The notes beneath the pieces were generated by a model. The model was not told the origin of the DNA. It saw nothing but the letters and a program-made list of their open reading frames with translations, and did no database searches. A DNA stretch of 64,000 bases, from positions 186,001 to 250,000 of the forward strand of contig JAKOGH010000649.1 of assembly GCA_024811115.1 (NCBI GenBank). The letters are read 5' to 3'. Positions 37,327 to 50,055 of the stretch are shown here, piece by piece. The stretch's first letter is position 1; each line of letters starts with the position of its first letter. The position numbers and the translations under genes were made by a program. Source of the stretch: Terana coerulea (lineage: Eukaryota > Basidiomycota > Agaricomycetes > Polyporales > Phanerochaetaceae).

Positions 37327-38268
37327 AGTGGTGCTATGAGGGGGTACGAGAGTCCGTCGTAACCACAGGATACTGTCAACGCTAGGGATATATTTGTCTA
37401 GCGAATCAACGCAGAACTCTAACAACGCCTCTCAACGGAAGGCAAACGTTGAACAGCGAACTCTAACCTTGAACCTGCGGAACTGATTGCATCTTACGGT
37501 TCTAGTTTATTCCTCATGTGCTTTGTCTGTGAAGGCACATACGCGAGATTTATCTGTACTTGCGGCATTGGAACGAAGCAAAATGCTTTTGCAGAGTAAG
37601 CCCATCTTGCATACCGGCACATCTTCGCTCTATGACCGGCAAGACGTTGGTCAGGAGTAAAGCCAGAACAGATGGCAGACGTACTAAAACCGCCCGGCGA
37701 GAGGTGAACGTCGCACAATCTGTCGCACTTAGTGTCCTAGGAAATGGAACGTGATTAGTTCCCATGTCATTGCGAAACACAGCCAACGCATACAAACCTC
37801 ACTGAACTTTGATATGCAGGCGGCATACATAGAGAGAGGATATGAACTGACACTAGTGTAAAGTCTGCTCGTAAGGAGCGCTCCATGCAAACAGCGGCCA
37901 GCGTCGCGATTGCCTTGGTTTACTGAACTGAGATTCAAGGATCCGGAGCGAACAGTCATATCTATCGAAACGAAAGATTGTGAGAAGCCAGTGTGTAAGG
38001 TCACGACCACCAGCAGTTGCAAGCACTCACCAATAGCTTGCATAACGGGCGTACAGACGCAACGCGCGTAAGCGTGCGAGCAAGTATAGGAAAACAGTAC
38101 ATTCATAATATTGAGCCGACTAGGGCTCTACACAACGCATCTGTAACGAAAGCATAAAAGCCAGCATGACGGATGTAGCGACTAAGCACTATCGTGGCAA
38201 CAACGCGAGCGACGACAAACGCGTGGGGCCGCCGAGTCTACAGCGGCGCGCATAACAATAAGCGTAAT
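37327..38268. other. Spacer without a supported gene
   Basis: Several short open frames but none with a recognisable family or splice pattern. Confidence 0.4.
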
Positions 38269-39541
38269 TTAGGCAGCAAATTCAGCGTAGGGATGTTCAT
38301 CCGGTGAGGAGTCATGGGAAAGGGGGGATCTAGTGGTGGCGGCGATGGAAGGGCGTTCAGACCTCCGCTTGTTGGTACCGAAGGGAATAGTCTTGGCCGG
38401 TGCGTTGAGGTAACCGTCGATGATGCTACGGGGAGCTGGCTCTGCGTGAAGTCGAACTTGCTCAAGCGAACGATGGAAATCGCGTCCGTCTTGACATCGA
38501 ATATCGCAGCGAGGGTCGACGAGCCGCTCGACGGGCGAGGGAAATAATTGCCGTCGCCAGTGCCGGTCGCACCCTTGAACGAGTAGATCTCCGAGATGGC
38601 TTGGACAGAGTTGGCAGTGAGAGTCTCGGCAATGTCAATCTCTCCGCAGCCAGTGGGCCCTGTGTTACGGCAGTTACAGCCATACTGAGCGGAACGGACG
38701 ATTTGGGCGTTCAAACCCCAAATGGCAGGGAGGTTGATGGGGTCGTTGGGCATTTCGAAGTCGAAGACGACCATCTTCGAGTCCGCCCAACCCTCGTTGG
38801 CTGTGCCACGGGAGAAGCCGTCACATTGTCCTTCTTTGCACGTCGTAGCGGTCATGATATTCTAATTCCAAGATATATCAATGACTGGGTCCAAGATTCT
38901 ATAATAACCCGAATACACTTACAACTTCCTTGCCTGCAGGCAGAGCTCCCGTGTACAGCTCTGCGTTGGGAGTAGCGACTGCAGTAGCCCAGTCCTTTCC
39001 AACATATGCCTGACTCGCACCGCCACAAACTACGGAGGCAATAAGTCACCTCTTTCCCACGGATCGAAGTTGAACAATACGTACTGGACCATTCTCCAGA
39101 GGCTCCACCACCGATGTTGGCCATAAACACCATGTTCTGAGGGGGCTTGTTGGCTGCCCAAGAGCTGGCTTGCTTCCATGTAGCCCCTGAGGAATTCGAG
39201 GGCTGATACACGGCGATGTTGTGTACCTGCATGGGTCCGCGCATGACAAACGTCATGTCCTCGTTGAAGGGAGCGAGGGCGCCAGAAACCTGCTTAGTGG
39301 TCGTTTCGCAGGAGGGGTTGACGGTGCAGGAGGGGAATTGGCCGGGCACAAGGTTTGTAACTTGGTTATACGACCCGCTTCCACCAACATTGGTGTACTT
39401 GAGCGCGCTGAGCGCGCCAGAAAGCGAGGTCGCGACAAGGTTGTTGGGAGTGAGCTGAGCGTTCACACCCGCACCTGCACCGGCGAGGAGAGAAGTGATA
39501 GAGGGAGCGAGAGCGAGCGCGATTGGGGCAACCATCTTCAT
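38269..39541 (-). CDS. TOS1-like cell-wall protein (DUF2403-DUF2401)
   Basis: Secreted wall protein related to yeast TOS1, thought to act on beta-glucan. Exons 39541-39085, 39029-38923 and 38861-38269. A signal sequence (MKMVAPIALALAPSITSLLA) leads into a glycine/serine-rich N-terminal domain (YTNVGGSGSYNQVTNLVPGQ, then FNEDMTFVMRGPMQVHNIAV) and the C-terminal domain with CKEGQCDGFSRGTANEGW, FDFEMPNDPINLPAIWGLNA and GPTGCGEIDIAETL, where the ExDxxE arrangement looks like a glucanase-type acidic cluster. One base is missing in the G run 38430-38433; after it the frame continues IIDGYLNAPAKTIPFGT to a stop at 38269. With the base restored the protein has the expected C-terminus. Confidence 0.85.
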
Positions 39542-40321
39542 AACTGAGTGAATGTGGTCAAAGCGAGTGTGTCGGCAGACGTTATAAGCGAAAGAGCGTG
39601 TCCTCGGGGTGTGTCCTCGAAAGCTTTATGAACAAGCTCAGGAGGAGGGGAGGACGTAAGGAATGGTAGGGCGAGAGATGACGGTCGAGAACAAGAACGT
39701 TGGCAGGAGCAGACGAAACGCAGAGTTCAAATGAGCTCCCATCTTGCCGAGCACTCTTGATGATCCGGACTTCCAAACACGGACTGAGACCTTTGAGGCG
39801 GCGGTGCTTGGTGCCCGTCCTGCCTCTTGGCCGCCTCCAAACCACTTTGCTCTCAATTGAACATGCTTGATTCCTGTCTCCTTCTTGCTGCCGGACGAAA
39901 TCAGAGATTATTGAGAAAAATGAGGCCCATTTCAACATAAGAGCGCAATATCGGTGGCATTTGTCGGTGGTGAAGAGCGCACGGACACAGCGAGGAGATG
40001 TGGTGGAAGCTATAGGGAATGTTAAAGCTTAGTTCTGGTAAGTTCACCATTAGGCTCACTCATGGCGGCGTCGTTGAACCTTGAGCAAGACATGCCTGAC
40101 TGGCCTGCGGACGCTGAGCGACTCCAGACAGATACCGAAGACGGACGTCGCTTCGACCAATGATACCAACACTGCCCCGTCAGTTGTTAAGTTTCATACA
40201 CGGACAGCTTGGAATACATGGTTTTCTCTCACCTGCCACCACATTCTGAGCGTATCTTGTCATCTCTGCGATTGTGTAAAACACTTTGGACTTCCAACAA
40301 AGCACGGAGCTGCCGCTTTTA
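39542..40321. promoter_or_regulatory. Divergent spacer between TOS1-like and SLC35F-like genes
   Basis: The two genes face away from each other, so both promoters lie here. No motif could be assigned. Confidence 0.4.
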
Positions 40322-41863
40322 ATGGCAAAATTCACAGAGTACACAGTCGGCATTCTTCTGCTGCTTCTCGTTGTGTGCCTGTGGACATTTGGCTCCTTTG
40401 TTGCGCAGGTAAGCTCGTAAAACTTCGGTCCAATCTGATGCTCACGACGAAACTATCCTCGTAGGAAGCTTTGGACCACGGCTTTAACAAACCGTTCTGG
40501 TGCGTGTAGCAGCACATTCTGGAGTTTCTATATGCGACCGAAGGAGCAAAACACAGGGTAACATACCTCAATTCCTCTGTGTTCATTGTCTACCTCGTGC
40601 CTCCCGCCGTCAAGCAAGCATTGAGGAGGTGTGGGTTCCGCGTGTGGGGTCACAATACAAGGTGTGCCAAAACACGACATGAATCGGGTGCGGGCAATGA
40701 CCTTCCTTCAATAGACCCGACATAGATTACCAGCCTCTTCCCAGCAACGGACGTGGCGAGCCTTCGCATGTAAGTAGGCAGGTCAATTACAGAAGTGAAA
40801 CCTAATAATACTGATGCTTTGGTGCAGTTTGATGAGCACGCTCGATTCACAACCCGAGAAACCCTGAAGTTCGCGGCGTCATTCTATCTACCGTACTTCC
40901 TCTTGAATTGGGCATTTGTTGCTTCGCTGAGCTACACCAGTGTCGCAAGCACTACGATCCTGGCCAGCACCAGTGGTAAGTGAATCAAACGTGAACTAGA
41001 CGGTCATCAAGATGAGCTCATCTCATCTACTAGGCTTTTTCACGCTTATCGTGGGTCGCCTGTTTCGTGTTGAGACCCTGACAGCGTTCAAGATCGCAGC
41101 GGTAACTATTAGGTAAGCGCTGCCCATCGCACGCATTGCGTCCTGTCTGAATACTCAACAACCGTTCCAGTTTTATCGGAATAGCATTAGTGTCCCTCTC
41201 CGACACATCCTCCAATGGCTCGTCGTCGTCCGCAAGCGAGCATCGGTTGCCCATCTTGGGCGACCTGCTGGCCCTCATCTCTGCCCTAGTCAATGCCGTC
41301 TATCTTGTCACCTTCAAGCGGCGCGTCCACGATGAATCCAGGCTGGATATGCGCTTGTTCTTTGGCTACCTCGGGCTCTTCGCTTTCCTCACTCTCTGGC
41401 CCGCGGGCGTCTTACTCCACCTGCTGGGCGCAGAACGTTTTGCATTGCCTGAGACACCAAAGATCGTGCTCTCCATCATTGCATGCGTAAGTCTCATCCA
41501 GACTTTGGTCAAAACGAGTGTACTGATAAATAAATCTTATAGATGATCACTACATTACTAGCCGACATGTTCTTTGTCATCGCCATGATGAAAACGACGC
41601 CACTTGTTGTGACCGTCGGCTCGTCTCTAACAATACCCTTTTCCATCTGGGGCGACTTCCTCCTGCACGGCCAGATGAGCATCCTGGTCCTACTGGGATC
41701 TATGATCGTTCTGATGAGTTTCATCATCCTCGGCGTAGAGGAATCTCGGGCGGTCAAAGACACTCCAACGAGGGGTATGCTGGCAGATGGCGCAGCTTCA
41801 TCGAATGACATATTGCATGAGCACGTAGAGATGAGGGCTGGGCTTCGTGCATCAGTTGGATAG
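40322..41863 (+). CDS. SLC35F/EamA-type transporter (THI74/YML018C-like)
   Basis: Ten-helix drug/metabolite transporter family member, probably in an internal membrane. The start is taken at 40322 (MAKFTEYTVGILLLLLVVCL). Further segments: VTYLNSSVFIVYLVPPAVKQ, a hydrophilic loop, FTTRETLKFAASFYLPYFLL, NWAFVASLSYTSVASTTILA, GFFTLIVGRLFRVETLTAFK, SFIGIALVSLSD, GDLLALISALVNAVYLVTFK, LFFGYLGLFAFLTLWPAGVL and VGSSLTIPFSIWGDFLLHGQ, which is the order in the SLC35F5 group. Eight or so exons with GT..AG introns keep the frame (acceptor at 40716 chosen because it reads RPDIDYQPLPSNG). The stop is at 41861-41863. The substrate is unknown. Confidence 0.82.
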
Positions 41864-42069
41864 ATAACAATGGATATTTGACGGTACCATGGAGCTTAGA
41901 GTAGAATGAGCCATGAATGTCTCGTATTTTCTTGCAGAGTAGAACAGTATGATATACAAGAGATAGCGTGTAATGCTAATGTGCAAAATATACCCTCGCG
42001 ATCGTTCACCCTTAGAACGCCACTGATCATTCCATTTTGCTCTGGTCCTTGGTGGTAAGTGTATGCGCC

Positions 42070-43928
42070 TCAAGCCTGACGTTTATCCAAGGACCATCCG
42101 ACCATCGCTACGACCGCCGCACCCGCGAAGCAGGTCCCGGCGTACAGAATCATTGCGTTGTATTGACCCGATGCCACTGAAAATCCAGTCTTTGGCGGGC
42201 TCGAAGAGCTGGACATTGCCGGTTTCGCGTGCTGCAGTGCAGTCGATATCGGCGTGGACAATATATTGCCTATTCCACGCGAAAGCAGGAGGAAGCTAAA
42301 CATTGTCGTCGCCAGAGACGGGTCATCTTCTGCTCGAAGTACAGCAGACGTGCGACATACAACGAGTCAAATGGATGTATGCACGAGGAATGAAAGAAAG
42401 GGCACGCACTGGCAACAGGTCGGACGAACCCATTCCACATGCTCGACCAGCACCCCGCCGTGCTGCCGTACGCCACGCCGTACGCAAGGATACCAGCGAG
42501 AGAGTATGAAAGCACACCCCAGAGCACGAACGTCGCGAATGACGTGAGGAGCAGGGACGCCATCGCCAAAACCCAGATGTTGTACCTGTCGGAGAGGTAT
42601 CCCATGAGGAATCCTGCGAAGATCGAAGCGGCGTTCACGAGCGTCAATGTGAGCGATGATTGTGCTGTGCTTAGCCCGAGGGACGTAGCGAACGCTGAAT
42701 AGGTAGACATTGAGCGAAATAGGGCATGTGAAGAAGTGCCACGGACGTACTCGGCAGCCATGTCAGTGGCACGAAGTGTGCAAAGCCTTGCAGCGTGTTA
42801 AGCGCGAGGAAGAACCAGAACGTTTTATCTTTCATCCAAGGTCGCGCATTCAAGGAACGAGGGGCTGGGCCGTGGACACGCGATTCAGGCAAGCGGGCCT
42901 TCATGAATGGAAGCGCGAGGAAGAGGCATACAGCGAGCGCAATGGCGTATATACGTGTAGTCGCTTGAATACCGAACCTGGAAATGAGCGCAGGGAGGAT
43001 GATAGGAAACAACACGCCACCAGTGTTGTCACCTTTGATTATATGTTGAGCAAGGGATTCATGACATCTAGATTTGTGCGCTTACCTGCAACGAGGATAC
43101 CATTTGCAAGTCCTCTACGCTGTACGAACCATTCCGACATGTATGATATGACCGGCGCGTAGACAAGAGCTGCCATAATGTCAGCATCACTGTGCTACAC
43201 CTATAGGGAGGATTTGGGCTTACATCCTCCAATCGCGAAGGCAACTCCTTGCATGCCTATGAGCACGGTCACCTATAACTTGATTCAGGCCTGATGGAGC
43301 CATATAGCATGCACAAGGCACACCTTGGTAGTGAAGCTTGCAATGAGCAAACTCAAGAAGCAGATCAATGTTCCCGACCAAGTATAAATGCGGCGAAGGC
43401 GCGGACGATAATGCATTGAAGGGTACACCACCAACCCTGTCCGGTCTTAAACACTGCAAGTATGTATTGAACTATGATGAAAACATACCTGAGCAGTACA
43501 TGATTCCCGTGCACAGAGTTCCGACTAGAGGAAGCACAGACTTCGCGTGCTTTTGGGAGCTGTATCTAGGATCATCCAAGTATGCCGCTAGTAGGACGCC
43601 TGATGAGTTGGGGAATCCCCACACGAACAATTCAACGACACATGATGCGACTAGCTAACGGCAGAGCACGTTTTAAGTGAGCAGGCCTTTTGTATATAGC
43701 TGACACTTTGGCTAGACTCACCATTGCCCATGCTGAGAACCCGCGGTCGACAGGGGCTAACTGATACTCATTTACGAGCCCTTCGGACGCAACTGAATAC
43801 TCGTCCGCTGGTCCTGCATGATGTCCAATATCTTCAGGAATAATTCCTTCTTCGATCCGGGGGTGCAAAGATGTGGGTTCTCCATGGCTGTGTTGTTCGG
43901 GATAGGGGGCAAGGAGGATTTGCTCCAT
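42070..43928 (-). CDS. MFS transporter, monocarboxylate-permease type
   Basis: Plasma- or organelle-membrane secondary transporter. The N-terminus (MEQILLAPYPEQHSHGEPTS) is hydrophilic; the first helix follows an intron (WAM then LVASCVVELFVWGFPNSSGV). Later segments read TWSGTLICFLSLLIASFTTK, VTVLIGMQGVAFAIGG, LVYAPVISYMSEWFVQRRGL with the MFS loop RRGLANGILVAG, then after a central loop FWFFLALNTLQGFAHFVPLT, LTLVNAASIFAGFLMGYLSD with the second MFS loop DRYN, and FSFLLLSRGIGNILSTPIST. The YMSEWFVQRRGLA motif is typical of the fungal monocarboxylate-like (MCH) group. About nine exons; borders of the middle ones are approximate. Specific substrate unknown. Confidence 0.85.
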
Positions 43929-44609
43929 GACGGACAGGACGCACAGGGCAAGAGGAAGAGGTTTTGGGAGACCTCTGGAAAAGCGTTCACAGAAACCACA
44001 AGGGGCTATATCTCGGGTAGTCCATCTTTCCTCCGAATGGTGTGTTTATTACACATTCCCCTGGTCGCTAGACCGCACGACTACCCAGCGGCCGCCGCCA
44101 CCTATTGGTGAGCAGAAGTCAGATGACTCCCGCAGCCGTGGAAATAAAGTCTATCCTCTGTGTCTTAGCTTTTGTCAGCTTTCGTCAAACGAAGGCTAGA
44201 TCTGGAAGGCCTTGGGAGGAAATATATGAGGGCGAGGCGTCCGGAGGCCCGAGAAGCGGGCCACCCTGAATTGCGCGAGCATACGCGCCGCCGCGATTCA
44301 ATTCCAATCGCCGTCTAATTAGCAGTGTAGACACGCTTGCTGTCCCCGGGGTTGGACGATTGAAGGCGAACACGTAAACACAGCATTGGAAAGAATATTG
44401 GTCGTGGACGAAGTCAAAGAGTATGTTTGCGGAGGGCCCGAGCTTTGCCAGTTACTGTGATTACATACCTTAATATCACTTATCCGTCCGCCTTTAGGCT
44501 TATCTATTCACCTAAAATATTCGGCCCTCATTTCGTCAGGTTCTACCACCTCGATCCTTTGGCGTGTCCCACCACTTTCCTCGCCTGCAACGTTTCGCCA
44601 GGTATCAAA
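43929..44609. promoter_or_regulatory. Divergent spacer between MFS transporter and TIM50
   Basis: The two genes start back to back. No coding region is supported here. Confidence 0.4.
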
Positions 44610-46405
44610 ATGAACGCAGCGCTGCTCTTGCGCACGACTGTGCGTCGAAGTGCACTGAACCAATCGGTTCGCGCTCTTGCCACCCGACCTCCGCCGCCTC
44701 CGAAGCAATCTCAACCTAGCAAGAGCTCACCGGGAAAGGTCGCTGAAACTAAACTCCAGGATTCTTTATTCGAGGAACCTGTACCGGAGAAGCCTCTTTC
44801 CTCTCTCCCGAGCTTAGACTTTGCTCCCGGTGAGGAGCCCAACAAGGAACGGACAGGTGCAAAGTCGTCCAAAGACTCTTTGTCAAGCATCGAGCGGAAG
44901 CGGAAAGTCTATGGCAGAATATCCATGGCGGTCCTCGCATTAGGTGCGGCAGCGGCTGCATGGAATGCTGGCAGGGAGTTCGATGAAGAGGAGCTGAGGG
45001 AGATGCGTATGGTGTGTCTAAAATCTGTGCTCTGTAGACCGCGGCTAAAGCGGAACATGATTTCAGAGACGCGAAGATGCACCAGATACAAGATGGGGCA
45101 GGACGCAGCAGCGTTTCAAGGGTTTGTTCGGCGTATGTCTAGGCCTTGTCAGTACTGAGCCCAGCTAATTGTTCTTCTGCAGACATTCACTGAACCTCTT
45201 TGGAACGAGCTGCTTCCCCACCTTTACCTCCTCCGCACCAGAAGCCGTACACTTTACTGTTGTCTCTGGACGACCTTCTCATCACCTCCACGTGGGATGT
45301 GAGTATAAGTTTACCCTCTCATCGATACTACGACCTGATTGTATGAATTATCAGCGGCAACATGGATGGCGGACAGCCAAGCGACCGGGAGTCGATTATT
45401 TCCTTGCTTATCTGGCCCAGTTTTACGAGATTGTCATATTTACGACACAATTTCACTACGTAAGTGGCAAGGGTTTATGCTCGGGAGCGCTACGCTGACA
45501 CGTATCTGCAAATAGACTGCATTACCTGTAATTGAGAAGCTCGACCCATATCAGTTCTTCATTACCTATAAGCTCTTCCGTGATGGGTGTAAATCTATCA
45601 ACGGTCAGCCAGTGAAGGTATGCACTTCTGTGCCATCTTCTGTGCCGTGCTAATGTCTTGTAGGACCTCTCATATCTCAACCGAGACCTGTCCAAGGTCA
45701 TCCTCCTGGATACGCACCAAGAGCATGCATCTATACAACCAGAGAATGCAGTGATTCTACCGAAGTGGACTGGCAATCCTGGAGACAGAGGGCTTGTCGC
45801 TATGATCCCATTCCTTGAATGTACGTCTGGTTATCCTTGTCATGTAAAGGCCCAAACTCATCGGCGCGCGCAGCCATCGCCATTTACAAACCCCAGGACG
45901 TTCGTCCTATCTTGGAAGCTTATCACGGAAAGGACGTTTCCCTAGAGTATGCCAAGAAGGAGGCCGCGTCGAAACAAAAGCATATCGAGGAATGGCATGA
46001 AAAGCGGAAGGGTTTGAGCTCGAACGGTTTCACTTTCAGTGGCTTGTTCGGCGGGTCTGAGGTACGCGTCTTTTTGTTCAACAAGGTTGATATACAGGTT
46101 GGCTAATCAGGCATTATCAGAAATCCGATTCACCCATCCCACCGACTTACCTCGAGCAGAAGCGCAAGGAGGCGCAGCTACAGTACCGCGAGGAACAGGC
46201 TTACATCGCTGCCAACAAGGATCAATTTGACAAGCTAATCAAGGAGGAGCAGGAGGCGTTTGAGAAGCAAATGCCCAGCACGTTCCTGGGTGCGCTCAAC
46301 GCCTTCGTTTCGCCACCAGCACTTCCGGGTGCTCCAGGTGCTCCGCCGCCAGATGCCTCAGCACCGCCGTCCGCTGCTGGAGCGAAACCTGCCAGCAGCC
46401 CATGA
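44610..46405 (+). CDS. TIM50: Mitochondrial import translocase subunit TIM50
   Basis: Inner-membrane subunit of the TIM23 complex that receives preproteins from TOM. The start at 44610 gives a basic presequence ([20 protein letters not shown]). One helix ([15 protein letters not shown]) anchors it. The intermembrane domain has the FCP1-phosphatase-like fold: [72 protein letters not shown] and [20 protein letters not shown]. The acidic phosphatase motif is SLDDLLIT, so the second catalytic Asp of true FCP1 enzymes is altered, as in other TIM50. Exon 1 ends at 45011, exon 2 is 45067-45132. One base is missing in the C run 45216-45219 ([11 protein letters not shown] when restored). The tail is rich in P and A. 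Confidence 0.94.
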
Positions 46406-46582
46406 CACCCTTTCACACTTCCACCACCAGTAGGTGCTGCTGTGACACCTGTCGCTACTTACAACCACCACTCTACTCTGTCGCCGCAAGGACAAGTCGT
46501 AACGACGTAGTACATTCATGCTCGACACGCACAGTGAATACTATATGTTTTGCTAATTCCAACCACCCGCGCAGTTTTGTCT

Positions 46583-47958
46583 TCACCAGATGGTGTGTTT
46601 CAGCACCTTTGCAACGTCTTGGCCCCAGATTTCCTGTGCAGCGCCTTTCTCGGACATGAGTATGTGCCGTTGTTCGTATGAGACGACAAACTTACTGGAG
46701 GGATGGTAGTTGTTGCCCCAGAAATCCCCGGCGTTTCCGTAAGATGAGTTATCGACAAAGCCGTATGCGGTGGGATTGTCTAATATTTTTGTGAACGCTG
46801 CATAGGAGTTCCAGAGCCAGGTGTTGACCTAAACAGTTTTTATATTAGAGAGCGATACAGTCAACATAAAACTCGACGTACGCCTGTGTTATTCGCCTCA
46901 AAAGCTGCGATGCGCTGTACCAATCTCGAGTTGAAGCCCTCGATTACCGAATTTTCGAGCGATCTAGCGGCGGGGCCTTCAAAGGATATCATCTACTACC
47001 AGGTGAACGCCATATCACGGTCTTGGGACAGAAGCTGCACTTACGAGAGGTGAGCGATTAACTGGAGGTACGTTGATGAACAGGAAGTTCCTTCCACCAA
47101 CATTGCTGGACGGTTTGGTGAGTGACAGTATATCGATACGACTGGAACGAGCATGCTCACTACTGTTTGTAGAATCAGCTCCTAGTTCAATACACTATAA
47201 GGGCAAGTGCGACGTACGGCTTTCTGCACAAGAGCAAAGTATGCGTTCAGCAGTGTGTCTGAGAATCTACAAAATGCTTTAGTACGCAAGTGCAATTGTT
47301 ATTAAAATACACTAGTACTTACGCGCCACGGTCACCAGGGTCGTTATGAGAGATTCCGATATCGTTGATACCGATCCAAAACGAGAACAGTGCATTTGCG
47401 TGGTTCCACGGGGCGCTGGCAGGCTTGCTCGCCACGGTGCCCAGGAATTCGTTCATCTGGTCCGTGAGGGACAGAGCGTTTGTCACATTTGGTGCCACGA
47501 GGGAAGAGTCGATGGTCGCTCCGCTGAAGGCGTAATTGTACGTGAGAATGAGCGACTTGTTGTACTTGACAGTCATGACATCGATCCAATTCGTGCCTCC
47601 GACGATTGTGCCGCCCTGAAAGCGCGAAATGTCAGTCTATTGGAAGGGAGCGGGCTACAGCCTACAATGCGCTCACGGGGTAAGGTGGGTTTCCGAGAGC
47701 ATTCCCAACTGCGGGTGCCGTACCGTTGTCAACAAAGCCCGTTGACGTGTACGAGTCGCCGCTGTGAGCATAATAGTAAGTCTTTGATTGTTATTCAATA
47801 GGGAATACGCACAAGCTGAACCAGTAGTTGGCCTTGTGGTGTGCAGGAGATATTGGCTGCGTTGAAGAAGCGGGCGAAGCTGAAGTTGAGGCAACTGACG
47901 GAGTTACCGCAAAGGTGTAGAGAAATAGAAAAAATGCCAGGTGTATGGTCGGCTTCAT
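46583..47958 (-). CDS. CE16 acetylesterase (GDSL) without CBM1, copy 2
   Basis: Secreted GDSL esterase. A signal peptide (MKPTIHLAFFLFLYTFAVTP) is followed by a short S/P-rich stretch directly before NYWFSFGDSYTSTGF; there is no CBM1, unlike the other two copies. Active-site blocks: GDSYTSTGF, SGATIDSS, SFWIGINDIG and FWGNNYHPS (His). The C-terminus reads AAQEIWGQDVAKVLKHTIW and ends at TGA 46583-46585. About nine small exons at positions equal to those in copies 1 and 3. A TATATATA lies 32-39 bases before the ATG. No frame break was noticed. It could act on acetylated oligosaccharides instead of insoluble fibre, since it lacks the binding module. Confidence 0.88.
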
Positions 47959-47989
47959 CTTCGCTGCCGCCCACTCGCCCTTCCACTCG

Positions 47990-47997
47990 TATATATA
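47990..47997 (-). promoter_or_regulatory. TATA-like motif of CE16 copy 2
   Basis: TATATATA on the minus strand 32-39 bases upstream of the ATG at 47958. Confidence 0.45.
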
Positions 47998-48402
47998 CAC
48001 CAATTTTCGGAATCGCAGCGTCAGCGTAACATGATGACCTGGCCAGGGTGCTATGCTGCGCCATCATCTCATGCTGGAGCTCGAAGCGTAAAGCGATGCC
48101 ATCAACCCCCGCCTTTTCGACGAATCTATGTGGCGGCAAAGGCAAGCTCCTTATTCTGAGCGCCACATCCTTCCGTCGGGACTTCTCGAGATCGCGGTCG
48201 GTATGTCAAGCCCGCTTCCGTGGTCGGACTAAATCATGGCATTGAGTAGAATTTGTCACGGAAACATGCTGCATGATTTGCTCGACAACACTGCTTATAC
48301 ACAGAATTTTAGGCGCATGAAGTCCGACCAGTGTTATTCTCCCACGGCCACGGTCGGACATGGTTGCGGGATAATGATTCATGAAGGTTGAACGGGATGT
48401 GT

Positions 48403-50055
48403 TCACCAAATGGTCTGGTTCAACACCTTTGCAACATCTTGACCCCAGATCTCCTGTGCAGCACCTTCATCCAACATCAGTAAACGTTACTGTTCGCGTG
48501 ATATGACGCGCTTACTGGAGGGATGGTAGTTGTTGCCCCAGAAGTCGCCGGCGTTTCCGTAAGAAGAGTTGTCTACGAAGCCGTATGCAGTGGGGTTGTC
48601 CAGTATCGTGCCGAACGCAGTGTTGGAGTCCCAGAGCCAAGTGTTGACCTGTGAATCATGTTATAAGGAGGAAGAATGGAGTCGTCATATAATTCGACAT
48701 ACACCGGTGTTGTTTGCCTTGAAGGCTGTGACACGCTGCGCCAGTTTCGAGTTAAAGCCCGTGATCACGGACTTTTCAAGCGACGTAGCGGCGGTGCCTT
48801 GAGGAACCATCTGTACTAAGCGTCAGCGAGAGCCCATGTTTTCCAACGTAAGCTGCACTTGCCAGAGGTGAGCGGTCGACTGGAGGAACGTTGATGAAGA
48901 GGAAGTTCCTCGCGCCGACGTTACTAGACGCAGAATTGAGTTACCATCCTTTCAGCGACTCCAGCGAATAGGCTCACTACTATTTGCATTGTCAGGAACG
49001 CGATATACCCCTTAAAATAAGAACGACTTACAGCCTTTTGGACAAGAGCGAAGTACGCATTCAGCAACGTGTCTGAGAATCTGCAAACCGGTTAAGTATG
49101 TAGTAACACACTCCAGAAAGTTCACTCACGCGCTACGATCACCACTCTGGTAGTAAGAGTTGCCGATGTCGTTGATACCGATCCAGAATGAGAAGAGGGA
49201 ATCGGCACTGGTCCACGGGGCGCTTGCTGGCTTGCTCGCTACGGTGTTCAAGAACTCGTTCACTTGGTCCGTAAGAGATAGAACGGTCGGCTCATACGGC
49301 GCCACCAGGGATGCGTCGATGGTGGCCCCGCCGTAAGCGTAGTTGTACGTCAGGACAAGCGACTTATTGTATTTGACAGTCACCACGTCGATCCAGTTTG
49401 TACCTCCGACCGCGGTGTAACCCTGGAGATTATATGATGTCAGGCTAGCAGAGTAACAAGGATGCGATGCTCGTACGGGGTAAGGTGGGTTTCCGAGAGG
49501 ATTCCCAATGGCGGGCGCCGTATCGGTGTCAACAAAGCCCGTCTGCGTATAAGAGTCGCCGCTGTAAAAGACGTTAAGGCTGTGATCGACGTTTACAGTG
49601 AAGTTACGCACAAGCTGAACCAGTAGTTGACTTTTTGGTTTGCAGGAGAAGTCGGCTGGGCGGGAGAAGTCGACGTAACCGAGACAGAACTACTATGAGA
49701 GCTTGAGCTTGCGACTGTCGAGGCAGCGGCTCCCGGAAGGCACTGGGAATAATCTGGATTTCTTGAGCAAATACGCTTAAACTGCTTGCCTCGCAAACTT
49801 ACAATCATTCTGCTTGACGCAGGTGTTGCTGCAGAATAAACACATGAGAAAATGGAAAAGCGCGCGAGAGACGGAACCAACTCACCCAGAAACGCAGGTT
49901 GTTGCACCCGTCCAGCCGATACCCCCGCCTATGGATTGTTAGAAGGTCGCTTCAGATCTACCTTCACATTGCGACTCACATTGCTGCCATACACTTTGTT
50001 GGGCTACAGCATAAGCCACAAAGGCAGAGAGGGAGAGGCTAAGTGCCAACATCAT
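48403..50055 (-). CDS. CE16 acetylesterase (GDSL) with N-terminal CBM1, copy 3
   Basis: Same layout as copy 1. A signal peptide (MMLALSLSLSAFVAYAVA) precedes QQSVWQQCGGIGW and ATTCVSG after an intron, then DYSQCLPGAAAS, i.e. a CBM1 with its conserved Cys and aromatic residues, and a long S/T/P linker. The catalytic part has NYWFSFGDSYTQTGF, YGGATIDAS, SFWIGINDIGNSYYQSGDRS and FWGNNYHPS. The C-terminus is AAQEIWGQDVAKVLNQTIW. It lies head-to-tail 445 bases from copy 2, so the pair is a tandem duplication and copy 1, 19 kb away, is a further relative. No frame break was noticed. Confidence 0.88.
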
